Position numbers and translations under genes: made by a program. Shown one piece after another: positions 7,858 through 16,607 of a stretch of 24,446 nt of DNA. The notes beneath the pieces were generated by a model. The model made no database searches and had not been told where the DNA came from. It saw only the letters and a list, made by a program, of their open reading frames with translations. The stretch comes from CAYFVR01 sp046541515 (GTDB lineage: Bacteria; Desulfobacterota; Desulfobacteria; Desulfobacterales; Desulfococcaceae): positions 1 to 24,446 of the forward strand of contig JBKHDD010000058.1 in the NCBI GenBank assembly GCA_046541515.1, read 5' to 3'. Each line of letters begins with the position of its first letter. Position 1 is the stretch's first letter.

Positions 7858-9266
7858 GCGGATTCCGCTGGAAGGCCCGGGAGCTGACCATCGCCGCCGG
7901 CGGCGAACGGGTCGCGGGGACCGGAGAGGCGGAATTTTCGGATATCGCCATCGATTCCCGGGCCATCGCCCCCGATCAGCTTTTCGTGGCCATCCGGGGG
8001 GAGCGGCACGACGGGCATCGGTTCGCCCCTGCGGTGGTGGAAAGCGGCGTCCGAGGGGTGGTGGTGGCTCGCGACGCCCTGAACGATTTGCCGTTGGACG
8101 TCTGGCGCGAGGCGGGCGTCACCTGCCTTGCGGTGGACGATACCACCCGGGCCCTGGGAGCGTTGGCGAACTTCCGGCGGCGGCTGTGGGGCGGCTCGGT
8201 GGCGGCGGTGACCGGCTCCAACGGAAAAACCTCCACCCGGGCCATGATGGCCGCCGTCCTCGCCCGGGCCGGACCGACCCTCGCCACTCGGGGGAATTTC
8301 AACAACGAGATCGGACTGCCGCTGACCCTCTTTCGGCTTCGGCCGGAACACCGATGGGCGGCGGTGGAGCTGGGCATGAACCATTTCGGGGAAATCGCCC
8401 GGCTTGCCCGGATCGCCGCGCCCGACATCGGGGTCATCACCAATATCGGCCCGGCCCACCTGGAAGGGGTCGGCTCTCTGGACGGCGTGTTGCGGGCCAA
8501 GGCCGAGTTGATCGCCGAAATGCCGGCCGCGTCCACCGCCGTGCTGAACGCCGACGATTCGCGGCTGCTCGATCTGGCCCGGGCGACCGACCGGCCGGTG
8601 GCGCTGTTCGGTCGGTCGGAGCGCGCCGCGATCCGCGCCCAAGACGAAACGCCGACGCCCGAAGGTACGGCGTTCACCCTTGTCCTGCCCAATGGTCGGG
8701 CCCGGGTTCGACTTTCGGCGGCCGGCCGATTTCAGGTGTCCAACGCCCTGGCCGCCGCCGCGGTGGGCCACTTGGCCGGGCTCGACGCCGGGGCGATCGC
8801 GGCCGAGTTGGCCGAAGTCCGTCCGGAAAAGGGACGAATGGTCCCGCTGGAAACCCGGCGGGGGATTCACCTGATCGACGACACTTACAACGCCAATCCG
8901 GCGTCCCTGGCGGCGGCCGTCCAGACCCTGGCGGAGCTGGCGCCTCCGGGCCGTCGGGCGCTGGTGGTGGGCGACATGTTGGAGTTGGGCGATGCGGCGA
9001 CCGAATTGCACCGGCAGGCGGGGCGTTTAGCCGTCGCCGCCGGGGTGGACCGGGTGCTGGGCAGCGGCCCCTTGTCCGCGGCGCTGGTTTCCGCGGCGGC
9101 GGAGGCGGGACTTCCGACCGAAGCCTGCTTTTCCGGCCCGCCCGGCGCGGTGGCCGATCGACTGACGGAAACGCTGAATCCCGGGGACTGGGTCTTGGTC
9201 AAGGGCTCCCGGGGAATGGCCATGGAGCGGGTCCTCAACCTTTTGCGAGAGTGGGCCGACCGGTAG
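7854..9266 (+). CDS. murF: UDP-MurNAc-tripeptide-D-Ala-D-Ala ligase MurF
   Basis: 470 aa. MurF attaches the D-Ala-D-Ala dipeptide and completes UDP-MurNAc-pentapeptide. Seen here: IAIDSRAIAPDQLFVAIRG near 31-49, the P-loop AVTGSNGKTST near 118-128, GNFNNEIGLPLTL, the MNHFGEIARL segment, TNIGPAHLEG, and DDTYNANP at 342-349, all standard for the family. The start is GTG 7854, overlapping the murE stop by 4 nt. The same frame stays open upstream, but that part lies inside murE and is not part of this protein. No D-Ala-D-Ala ligase gene (ddl) is in the window, so its dipeptide substrate must be made from elsewhere. Confidence 0.95.
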   Translation: MSGFRWKARELTIAAGGERVAGTGEAEFSDIAIDSRAIAPDQLFVAIRGERHDGHRFAPAVVESGVRGVVVARDALNDLPLDVWREAGVTCLAVDDTTRALGALANFRRRLWGGSVAAVTGSNGKTSTRAMMAAVLARAGPTLATRGNFNNEIGLPLTLFRLRPEHRWAAVELGMNHFGEIARLARIAAPDIGVITNIGPAHLEGVGSLDGVLRAKAELIAEMPAASTAVLNADDSRLLDLARATDRPVALFGRSERAAIRAQDETPTPEGTAFTLVLPNGRARVRLSAAGRFQVSNALAAAAVGHLAGLDAGAIAAELAEVRPEKGRMVPLETRRGIHLIDDTYNANPASLAAAVQTLAELAPPGRRALVVGDMLELGDAATELHRQAGRLAVAAGVDRVLGSGPLSAALVSAAAEAGLPTEACFSGPPGAVADRLTETLNPGDWVLVKGSRGMAMERVLNLLREWADR

Positions 9267-9290
9267 ACGGTCGGAACGGAACACCTCATC

Positions 9291-10370
9291 ATGCTTTATC
9301 ATCTTCTCTATCCGTTGCACACGCACCTTTCGGTGTTCAACGTGTTCCGCTACATTACGTTCCGGACGATCTACGCCAGCCTCACCGCCTTTATGATCTG
9401 TTTTGTCCTGGGCCCCTGGGTCATTCGCCGGCTTCAGCGGATGCAGGTGGGGCAGTACATCCGGGACGACGGGCCCGAAGCCCATCTTCAAAAGGCCGGA
9501 ACGCCGACCATGGGCGGCGCCCTGATCCTTTTCGCCGCGCTGGGCGCGACGCTGCTCTGGACCGATCTGGGGAATTTCTACGTCTGGATTTCGTTGCTTT
9601 CCATCCTGGGGTATGGTCTCATCGGCTTCGTGGACGACTACCTGATGCAGGTCCGGAAACGGAGCAAGGGGCTGTCCGTCCGGGGAAAGTTTTGGCTCCA
9701 AGTGGCCCTGGGCCTTCTCATCGGCCTGTTGCTCTACATCCATCCGGGCTTCGACACCCGAGTGACGATTCCCTTTTTCAAGAACCTGTCGCCGGACCTG
9801 GGATGGGGCTACATTCTGTTCGCGGCCCTGGTCATCGTGGGCACCTCCAACGCGGTGAACCTTACCGACGGGCTGGACGGGCTGGCCATCGGCCCGGTGA
9901 TCGTCGCCGGCGCCACCTACATGATTTTCGCCTACGTGGCCGGCCACCGGCACATCGCCGACTACCTCCAGATCAACTACGTTCCCGGCAGCGGCGAGAT
10001 GTCCATCTTTTGCGGCGTGCTGATCGGGGCGGGGCTGGGCTTCCTCTGGTTCAACGCCTATCCGGCCCAGGTGTTCATGGGCGACGTGGGGTCGCTTTCC
10101 CTGGGCGCGTCGTTGGGAACCCTCGCCGTCATCACCAAGCAGGAAATCATGCTTTTGCTGGTGGGCGGTCTTTTCGTCATCGAGGCGCTGTCGGTGATCT
10201 TCCAGGTCGGTTTTTTCAAGATGACCAACGGCCGGCGGATTTTCCGCATGGCCCCGCTCCACCACCATTTCGAGCTGAAGGGCTGGCCGGAACCCAAGGT
10301 CATCGTCCGTTTTTGGATCGTTTCCATGGCCCTGGCGTTGCTGGCGCTCAGCACCCTCAAACTTCGCTAA
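9291..10370 (+). CDS. mraY: Phospho-MurNAc-pentapeptide transferase MraY
   Basis: 359 aa polytopic membrane enzyme, the usual length. It moves phospho-MurNAc-pentapeptide onto undecaprenyl phosphate to give lipid I. Seen here: TPTMGGALIL near 71-80, the catalytic DDY motif at 115-117 followed by RKRSKGLS, NAVNLTDGLDGLA with D193, MGDVGSLSLG with D265, and the HHH motif at 324-326 (PLHHHFELKG). About ten hydrophobic segments can be seen. The gene begins 24 nt after murF with only a weak ribosome binding site (GGAAC) and is followed 9 nt later by murD. Confidence 0.97.
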   Translation: MLYHLLYPLHTHLSVFNVFRYITFRTIYASLTAFMICFVLGPWVIRRLQRMQVGQYIRDDGPEAHLQKAGTPTMGGALILFAALGATLLWTDLGNFYVWISLLSILGYGLIGFVDDYLMQVRKRSKGLSVRGKFWLQVALGLLIGLLLYIHPGFDTRVTIPFFKNLSPDLGWGYILFAALVIVGTSNAVNLTDGLDGLAIGPVIVAGATYMIFAYVAGHRHIADYLQINYVPGSGEMSIFCGVLIGAGLGFLWFNAYPAQVFMGDVGSLSLGASLGTLAVITKQEIMLLLVGGLFVIEALSVIFQVGFFKMTNGRRIFRMAPLHHHFELKGWPEPKVIVRFWIVSMALALLALSTLKLR

Positions 10371-10379
10371 GGACCGATC

Positions 10380-11792
10380 ATGTCTGCCATCCCTCCCAAC
10401 GTTTCGGCGACCTCCGCCCTTTCGTTTCCGTCCGACGCGCCGTCGTTGTCCGGCCTTCGGCTGGTGGTGGTGGGAATGGGCCGGTCCGGCCGGGCCTGCG
10501 TTCGCTTTCTGGCCCGCCTCGGCGCGCGGGTCGTCGCGGCGGATTCCCGGCCCCCCGGGGCGCTGGCCGAAGTTGCCGCGGAACTGGCGGAGCGGGACGT
10601 TCCCCTGGCCGCCGGGCCGCATCCCCCGGAACTCTTTGACGGCGCGGACGGGGTGGTGCTGAGTCCGGGCGTGCCCCATACCCTGCCGGTCCTGGAAGCC
10701 GCGCGCGGGCGGGGAATACCGGTGATCGGGGAGCTGGAGCTGGCGGCTCGCTTGGCGACCGAACCCATCGCGGCGGTGACGGGAACCAACGGAAAAACCA
10801 CCGTCACCACGCTGCTGGGCGAGATGCTTCGGGCATCCGGCCAATCGGTTTTCGTGGGCGGCAACATCGGCACGCCGCTCATCGCCCACGTCGACGACGG
10901 CGTCCCTTGCGATCGGTTGGTGGTGGAAGTCAGCAGCTTTCAGCTCGACACGGCGGACCGGTTTCATCCGGACGTGGCGGTCCTGCTCAACATCAGCGAC
11001 GATCACCTGGACCGCTATCCCGACTTCGACGCCTATGCGCGCAGCAAAGGGCGGATCTTCCGCAACATGGGTCCTCGGGATGCCGGGGTGATACCGGCCG
11101 ATTCCCCCCACATGGATTTGGCGACGAAAGGGGCTCGATGCCGCTTCCTGACCTTCCGAAAGGGCGGGGGGACGCCCGCCTCGGCCTTTCGGGAAAAGGG
11201 TTGTCTCCGAATCGAGAACGGGACCCGTTCCCTGGCCATCGACCTGACCCGCTGGACCCCGGCTGGAGATCACAATTTGGAAAATTTGGCCGCCGCCGCC
11301 TTGGCCGCCCTGGCCGCCGGCGGAACACCGGCGGGGATTCAGGCCGCCGCGGACGCCTTTCCCGGCCTTCCCCACCGGCTGGAGACGGTGGCCGACGTTG
11401 GCGGCGTGCGCTACGTCAACGATTCCAAGGGCACCAACGTGGACGCCGTGGCCCGGGCCCTGGCCGCCTTCGAGGCCCCCGTTGTGCTGATCATGGGGGG
11501 GCGGGGAAAGGGCGGCGGCTACGAAATCCTTCGACCGCTGGTGTCCGCTCGGGTTCGTCGTCTGGTGGTCACCGGCGAATCGGCGGCGGAAGTGGCCGCG
11601 ATCCTGGGTCCGGCCTGCGCCGGGGGGGTGGCCGACGCGCCGAATTTGGAAGCGGCCGTCCGGATCGCCGCCAACTCCGCCCGTTCCGGAGACGTGGTGT
11701 TGCTTTCGCCGGGGGGCTCCAGCTTCGACGTCTACGAAAGCTACGCCGAGCGGGGCGAGGACTTTCGCCGGGCGGTCCGGGAGCTGGGCTGA
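10380..11792 (+). CDS. murD: UDP-MurNAc-L-alanine:D-glutamate ligase MurD
   Basis: 470 aa. MurD adds D-glutamate to UDP-MurNAc-L-Ala in the cytoplasm. An N-terminal Rossmann-like uridine-binding domain begins at about 26 (LRLVVVGMGRSG), the P-loop AVTGTNGKTT lies near 132-141, and later blocks include VGGNIGTPL, VVEVSSFQLD, LLNISDDHLDRY, NDSKGTNVDA and the C-terminal SPGGSSFD. A Ser/Pro-rich stretch of about 25 residues precedes the first domain. ATG 10380 has AAGGA about 6 nt upstream, overlapping the mraY stop region. The next gene, ftsW, begins 1 nt after the stop. Confidence 0.96.
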   Translation: MSAIPPNVSATSALSFPSDAPSLSGLRLVVVGMGRSGRACVRFLARLGARVVAADSRPPGALAEVAAELAERDVPLAAGPHPPELFDGADGVVLSPGVPHTLPVLEAARGRGIPVIGELELAARLATEPIAAVTGTNGKTTVTTLLGEMLRASGQSVFVGGNIGTPLIAHVDDGVPCDRLVVEVSSFQLDTADRFHPDVAVLLNISDDHLDRYPDFDAYARSKGRIFRNMGPRDAGVIPADSPHMDLATKGARCRFLTFRKGGGTPASAFREKGCLRIENGTRSLAIDLTRWTPAGDHNLENLAAAALAALAAGGTPAGIQAAADAFPGLPHRLETVADVGGVRYVNDSKGTNVDAVARALAAFEAPVVLIMGGRGKGGGYEILRPLVSARVRRLVVTGESAAEVAAILGPACAGGVADAPNLEAAVRIAANSARSGDVVLLSPGGSSFDVYESYAERGEDFRRAVRELG

Positions 11793-11793
11793 G

Positions 11794-12948
11794 ATGATTT
11801 CCCATCCCCGCCATATCCGACCGATTTACGTCCCTCCGGTTTCGCCCGCGGTGGGCCGGGACGCCCGGCTGCTCTTTCCGGTTTTGTTTCTGGTGGGGAT
11901 CGGGCTGGTGATGGTCTACAGCGCCAGTTCGGCTTTGGCCCAGGAACATTTCGGGTCCGACACCCATTTTCTGCGCCGCCAGGCGGTCTTTTTCGCCCTG
12001 GGGCTGGTCGGCCTGTTCGCGGCCCGTCGGTTTCCCTTGCGCTGGCTTCGAAAGCTCGCCTATCCGCTGTTGGCCCTTTCCTTGCTTTTGTTGATGGCCG
12101 TCTTTTTTCCGGCCCTTGGCAAGTCGGCCGGCGGGGCCACCCGATGGTTGCGGGTGGGAAGTTTCACCTTTCAGCCGGCGGAGCTGGCCCGCTTTTCCCT
12201 GGTGCTCTATCTGGCCTACTCCCTGAGCAAGAAGGGGTTTCGGGTGCGGGATTTCTCCATCGGCGTGGCGCCCCACGTGGTGGCGCTGGGGCTGTTGGCG
12301 ATCCCGATTCTCCTGCAGCCCGATTTCGGCTCGGCGACCCTGCTGACGGTGGTCGGCCTGGGAATGCTGTTCCTGGGCGGCATCCCGATTCGGCATCTGC
12401 TCGGATCGATTGCGGTCCTCGCTCCCCTGGCCGTGTTCTTCGTGGCCGGGACGCCCTACCGGATGCGGCGGATCCTCAGCTTTTGGGACCCCTGGGCCTA
12501 CGCGAAGGACGAAGGCTACCAGGTGGTTCATTCCCTCATGGCCTTCGGCAGCGGGGGATGGTGGGGGGTCGGGCTCGGGAACAGCCACCAGAAACTGTTT
12601 TACCTGCCGGAGCCCCATACCGATTTTATTTTTTCGGTGGTGGGCGAGGAACTGGGACTTCTGGGCGTCGTCGCCGTGCTGCTTGGCTACGGCATGATCA
12701 TCCGGGGGGGGCTGGCTGCGGCGCGACGGGCCGAAGACGGGTTTCGAAAACTGCTGGCCGCGGGGCTGACCCTGTCTCTGGGGCTTCAGGCGATGATCAA
12801 CATGGCGGTGACCCTGGCCCTGGTGCCGACCAAGGGGCTGACCCTTCCGTTTCTCAGCTATGGCGGCACCTCCCTGGTGGTCAGCATGATCTCGGTGGGA
12901 TTTCTTATGAACGTGGACGCGGTGTCGCTTCATGAGCGGTCGGATTAG
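11794..12948 (+). CDS. ftsW: Septal peptidoglycan glycosyltransferase FtsW (SEDS family)
   Basis: 384 aa, about ten membrane segments. FtsW polymerises lipid II at the division site together with FtsI. Seen here: GLVMVYSASS in the first segment, GGATRWLRVGSFTFQPAELAR in the central loop, PDFGSATLL, the extracellular loop YLPEPHTDFIFSVVGEELG (Y270 onward, with D277 in the HTD motif), and the C-terminal TLPFLSYGGTSL that is diagnostic for SEDS proteins. RodA is the alternative, but the position between murD and murG strongly favours FtsW. The stop lies 17 nt inside murG. Confidence 0.95.
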   Translation: MISHPRHIRPIYVPPVSPAVGRDARLLFPVLFLVGIGLVMVYSASSALAQEHFGSDTHFLRRQAVFFALGLVGLFAARRFPLRWLRKLAYPLLALSLLLLMAVFFPALGKSAGGATRWLRVGSFTFQPAELARFSLVLYLAYSLSKKGFRVRDFSIGVAPHVVALGLLAIPILLQPDFGSATLLTVVGLGMLFLGGIPIRHLLGSIAVLAPLAVFFVAGTPYRMRRILSFWDPWAYAKDEGYQVVHSLMAFGSGGWWGVGLGNSHQKLFYLPEPHTDFIFSVVGEELGLLGVVAVLLGYGMIIRGGLAAARRAEDGFRKLLAAGLTLSLGLQAMINMAVTLALVPTKGLTLPFLSYGGTSLVVSMISVGFLMNVDAVSLHERSD

Positions 12949-14068
12949 GCTGCTGGTGGCCGGCGGGGTGACCGGCGGCCATCTGTTTCCCGGCATCGCC
13001 TTCGCCGACGCCCTGCGGGAGCGGGTTCCCAACGCGGAGGTTCGGTTTCTGAGCACGGGCCGGTCGCTGGAAGTCCAGGCATTGGCCCGGGCGGGATACC
13101 CTTTGGACGCCGTGGCCTTCGGCGGGGTGAAGGGACTCGGCGCGCGGGGGTCTCTGCGAACCGTCGGGCGGCTTCCGTTGGCCTTGACCCGCGCGCGTCG
13201 AATCGTGAACCGCTTCAAGCCCGACCTGGTCCTGGGGGTGGGCGGCTATGCCTCGGTTCCGGGGGTGCTGGCCGGTCGACTCGGGGGCGCGTTGACGCTG
13301 CTTCACGAGCAAAACGTCCATCCGGGGCTGGCCACCCGGCTCCTGGCCCCGCTGGCCCACCGGATTTACACCGCGTTTGATCGGGCCCCGGGGCTGCCGG
13401 CGAAGCGGGTCCGGCCCATGGGAAATCCGGTCCGGTCGGCCATTCGCCGGGTTGCCGGCGCGCCCCTGCCCGAAGGTCCCTTCACCCTGCTGGTGGCGGG
13501 GGGGAGCCAGGGCGCCCGGGGCGTCAACCGGGCCGTGGCGGAGGCGCTTCCGGCGCTGACCCGGGCTGGTATTCGGGTGATCCACCAGACCGGCGAGACC
13601 GATTTTCCCCGGGTTCAGGCGGCGTTCGAGGCGGCGGGAGCCGTGGGGGAGGTCCGACCCTTCTTTGGCGACATGGCCCGCCGTTACCAGGATGCCCATC
13701 TGCTGGTCTGCCGGTCCGGCGCGTCCACCGTGGCGGAAATCACGGTGGTGGGACGGGGCGCTTTGCTGGTTCCTTTTCCCCACGCCGCCGACGACCATCA
13801 GACCGCCAACGCCCGGGCCCTGGCCGATGCAGGGGCGGGGGTTTTGGTTCCGGAGGCGACCCTGGACGGCCCCGGCCTCGCCCGCCGGGTCCTTGACCTG
13901 GCGGGCGATTCGGAACGACTGGCGGTAATGGCCCGGGCCGCCAAGCGGCTGGGGCGGCCCGACGCCGCCCCCCGAATGGTCGCGGACGTTTTGGCCATGT
14001 ACCGCCAAATATGGAAACGGCGTGCCGAAAGCGAGGAGTCTTTCCCGATATTCGGCCATTTTTTTTAA
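12932..14068 (+). CDS. murG: UDP-GlcNAc transferase MurG (lipid II synthase)
   Basis: 378 aa peripheral membrane glycosyltransferase of the GT-B fold. It adds GlcNAc to lipid I to form lipid II on the inner face of the membrane. Seen here: the glycine-rich N-terminal loop VAGGVTGGHLFPG (9-21), HEQNVHPGLATRLL, the second glycine loop LLVAGGSQGARGVNRAV, and the donor-binding region CRSGASTVAEI followed by PFPHAADDHQTANARAL. The ATG at 12932 overlaps ftsW by 17 nt. The tail after RQIWKRR is short and aromatic (FPIFGHFF). A 120-nt gap follows before murC, one of the few breaks in the cluster. Confidence 0.96.
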   Translation: MSGRIRLLVAGGVTGGHLFPGIAFADALRERVPNAEVRFLSTGRSLEVQALARAGYPLDAVAFGGVKGLGARGSLRTVGRLPLALTRARRIVNRFKPDLVLGVGGYASVPGVLAGRLGGALTLLHEQNVHPGLATRLLAPLAHRIYTAFDRAPGLPAKRVRPMGNPVRSAIRRVAGAPLPEGPFTLLVAGGSQGARGVNRAVAEALPALTRAGIRVIHQTGETDFPRVQAAFEAAGAVGEVRPFFGDMARRYQDAHLLVCRSGASTVAEITVVGRGALLVPFPHAADDHQTANARALADAGAGVLVPEATLDGPGLARRVLDLAGDSERLAVMARAAKRLGRPDAAPRMVADVLAMYRQIWKRRAESEESFPIFGHFF

Positions 14069-14188
14069 TTCCCGATGCGTTGCGCGCCGGTTTTCGAATC
14101 CTTTCCGGCGGAATTTCGGTCGCGCCGCCGTGCCGCATGGGGTCGCGTCCCGCGCGGGCGCGGGGGATTGAAACGCTGACGGCGGATC

Positions 14189-15574
14189 ATGTATCGAAAA
14201 AAGTATCACATTCATTTCGTGGGCATCGGCGGCATCGGCATGAGCGGCATCGCCGAGCTGTTGCTCAACCTTGGCTACCGGGTCTCCGGCTCCGACCTGC
14301 GGAAGTCCGACATCACCGAGCGGCTGGAACGGCTGGGAGGACGCGTCTTCCAGGGGCACGCCGAAGCCCAGATTCACGGGGCGGACGTGGTGGTCACCTC
14401 CTCGGCGGTCCGGAGAGACAACCCCGAAGTGACCGCGGCCCTCCGAAGCGGGGTCCCGGTGATTCCCCGGGCGGAAATGCTGGCCGAACTGATGCGGCTC
14501 AAGTACAGCGTGGCGGTGGCGGGCGCCCACGGCAAAACCACCACCACCTCGGTGGTCGCCTCGGTGCTGGCCCGGGGGGGATTCGACCCCACGGTGGTCA
14601 TCGGGGGAAAGCTCAAGAATCTCGGCTCCAACGCGGTCTTGGGCGGGGGCGATTTTCTGGTGGCCGAGGCCGACGAAAGCGACGGCTCCTTCCTGAAAAT
14701 GACCCCCACCCTGGCGGTGGTGACCAATATCGACCGGGAACATCTGGATTTTTACGAAGACCTGGAGGCCATCAAAACCGTTTTCCTCGATTTCATCGAC
14801 CGGGTGCCCTTTTACGGCGCGGCCATTCTTTGTCTGGACAGCGAGCCGGTCCAGGAGCTGATTCCCCGCGTCGGCAAGCGGTTTGCCACCTACGGGCTCA
14901 GCAGCCAGGCCGATTTTCAGGCGCGGAACCTGCGCCACGAAGGGCTTTGCTCCCGGTTCTCCCTGTATCGCCACGGCGAGCCGCTGGGGGAGATTTTGTT
15001 GAACCTGCCCGGCCGGCACAACGTGCTCAACGCCACCGCCGCGGTGGCCGTGGGCGCCGAACTGGACATCCCTTTTTCCGAGATCAAGGCAGCCTTGGAG
15101 ACCATCGACGGCGTCCAGCGCCGCATGGAGGTAAAAGGAGAGGCCGGCGGGGTGACGGTGGTGGACGACTACGGGCATCATCCCACGGAGATCAAGACCA
15201 CCCTGGAGGCGGCCCGGGCCTGCTGGCCCGATCGGCGGCTGGTGGTCGCCTTCCAGCCTCACCGGTACACGCGGACCCGGGATCTCTTCAACGATTTCAC
15301 CCGATCCTTCTACCAGTCGGATCTGTTGCGGCTGCTGCCCATTTATTCGGCGGGGGAAACGCCCATCGAGGGCGTGACGGCGGAGGCGCTGTACGAGGGG
15401 ATTCAGCGGTTCGGTCACAAGGATGTCGTTTTTTTGGCGGATTCGGCCGAGGCGCTCAATCATTTCGACGAGTTGCTTCGCCCCGGGGACGTGTTTCTGA
15501 CCCTGGGCGCGGGCAACGTCTGGCGCACCGGCGAGTCGGTGCTGGCCCGGCTGCGGGAGCGGCATGGCCGCTGA
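14189..15574 (+). CDS. murC: UDP-N-acetylmuramate:L-alanine ligase MurC
   Basis: 461 aa. MurC adds the first residue, L-alanine, to UDP-MurNAc. Seen here: the N-terminal nucleotide-binding HFVGIGGIGMSGIAELL (9-25), SSAVRRDNPE, the P-loop AGAHGKTTTTS near 111-121, EADESDGSFL, TNIDREHLDFY, GRHNVLNATAA, DDYGHHPTEI and FQPHRYTRT. The start has only a modest GGCGGA element 4 nt before ATG 14189. The 120-nt leader holds a GC hairpin (CCCGCG-cggg-CGCGGG, 14149-14164) without a U tract. The 3' end overlaps murB by 11 nt. Confidence 0.97.
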   Translation: MYRKKYHIHFVGIGGIGMSGIAELLLNLGYRVSGSDLRKSDITERLERLGGRVFQGHAEAQIHGADVVVTSSAVRRDNPEVTAALRSGVPVIPRAEMLAELMRLKYSVAVAGAHGKTTTTSVVASVLARGGFDPTVVIGGKLKNLGSNAVLGGGDFLVAEADESDGSFLKMTPTLAVVTNIDREHLDFYEDLEAIKTVFLDFIDRVPFYGAAILCLDSEPVQELIPRVGKRFATYGLSSQADFQARNLRHEGLCSRFSLYRHGEPLGEILLNLPGRHNVLNATAAVAVGAELDIPFSEIKAALETIDGVQRRMEVKGEAGGVTVVDDYGHHPTEIKTTLEAARACWPDRRLVVAFQPHRYTRTRDLFNDFTRSFYQSDLLRLLPIYSAGETPIEGVTAEALYEGIQRFGHKDVVFLADSAEALNHFDELLRPGDVFLTLGAGNVWRTGESVLARLRERHGR

Positions 15575-16514
15575 ACGGCCCACGTTGACCGACCGCCAGG
15601 GGGCCTGGCTCCGGGACCGCTTCGGCGCGGCGGTCCGTTTCGCGGTTCCCATGGCCCGCCATACTTCCCTGGGGGTGGGCGGACCGGCGGAGGCCTTTGT
15701 CCGTCCGGCCGATGAACAAGCGCTGGGGCGGCTGTTGCGGTTTGCCCGGGACGAAGGCATTCCCTGGTCCGCGGTGGGAGACGGAACGAACCTGCTGGTG
15801 GCGGACGCCGGCGTGCCGGGGATCGTGATCGGGCTCACCCGGGGGTTCGCGGAATTTTCCGTCGCCGCGGACGGCCCGGAGGTTCGAGTGGCCGCCGGGG
15901 CCGGGCTCCGGACGCGATCGTTCTGCCGTCGGGCGGCGGAGCGCGGGCTGGACGACCTGTTGCGGTCCGCCGGAATTCCCGGTACCCTGGGCGGGGCTCT
16001 GGCGGTGAACGCGGGCAACCAGTGCGGGGCTCTGGGGGATCGGCTGGAGCGCCTTCGGGTGGTGGACGTTGACGGAAAGACGCGGGAAATTCTCCGGCGC
16101 GAGCTGACCCTGGCCTATCGCCGCGCCCACTGGCCGGGGGCCGAATCTTCGGTCATCGTCGGGGCGGTTTTCCGAAGCCGGGTTCATCCCGATGGTCCGG
16201 TTGCGGTCCTGGCCCGGGCCGAAGCCTTGAAGGCCGAGCGCTGGGAAAAACAGCCCCGGGGCGTTCGGAGCGCCGGCTGCTTCTTTCGCAATCCCCCATC
16301 GGGGCCGCCGGCCGGCGCCTTGATCGATCGCGCGGGCCTCAAAGGCGCCGCGGCGGGCGGAGCGCATGTCTCCCGACGTCACGCCAATTTCATCGTCACC
16401 CGGCCCGGCGCCGCGGCCGCAGACGTGCACGCCCTGGCGGACCGGGTGCGGGACGCGGTGATCCGGCGGTTTGGCGTCCGGCTGGAACCGGAGGTCCGGA
16501 CCCTTGGCGCCTAA
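15564..16514 (+). CDS. murB: UDP-N-acetylenolpyruvoylglucosamine reductase MurB
   Basis: 316 aa FAD enzyme that reduces UDP-GlcNAc-enolpyruvate to UDP-MurNAc using NADPH. Seen here: HTSLGVGGPAEAFVRP near 33-48, GDGTNLLVAD near 72-81 (FAD contact), SAGIPGTLGGALAVNAG near 135-151, AYRRAHW near 184-190, SAGCFFRNP near 236-244 and the C-terminal LEPEVRTLG. The proton donor in the E. coli enzyme is a serine in the SAG-S-xF-NP context; here the same position is C239. Cys variants occur in the family as far as I recall, so it is probably functional. The start overlaps murC. It is the last gene before a 93-nt break holding a palindrome. Confidence 0.94.
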   Translation: MAAERPTLTDRQGAWLRDRFGAAVRFAVPMARHTSLGVGGPAEAFVRPADEQALGRLLRFARDEGIPWSAVGDGTNLLVADAGVPGIVIGLTRGFAEFSVAADGPEVRVAAGAGLRTRSFCRRAAERGLDDLLRSAGIPGTLGGALAVNAGNQCGALGDRLERLRVVDVDGKTREILRRELTLAYRRAHWPGAESSVIVGAVFRSRVHPDGPVAVLARAEALKAERWEKQPRGVRSAGCFFRNPPSGPPAGALIDRAGLKGAAAGGAHVSRRHANFIVTRPGAAAADVHALADRVRDAVIRRFGVRLEPEVRTLGA

Positions 16515-16566
16515 GCCCAAAACCGTTCACTTTGGGATTTTAATGGGGCGATCGCGCCAGATCGAC

Positions 16567-16591
16567 CAGGGGCGAATGCAATTCGCCCCTG
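16567..16591. repeat. Perfect 11-bp palindromic hairpin between murB and ftsQ
   Basis: CAGGGGCGAAT (16567-16577), loop GCA, ATTCGCCCCTG (16581-16591) is a perfect inverted repeat. It is followed by CCATTTTCCC rather than a long U run, so it is a poor classical terminator. Similar GGGGCGAAT...ATTCGCCCC palindromes are, from memory, dispersed intergenic repeats in various bacterial genomes, so a REP-like element is likely. It ends 16 nt before the ftsQ start codon. Confidence 0.8.
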
Positions 16592-16607
16592 CCATTTTCC
16601 CGATAAA

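Noticed and set aside
14149..14164. GC hairpin CCCGCG-cggg-CGCGGG before murC as a terminator
   Set aside because: It is followed by GATTGAAACG with no U tract, and it lies within a co-oriented essential operon. It may simply reflect base composition.
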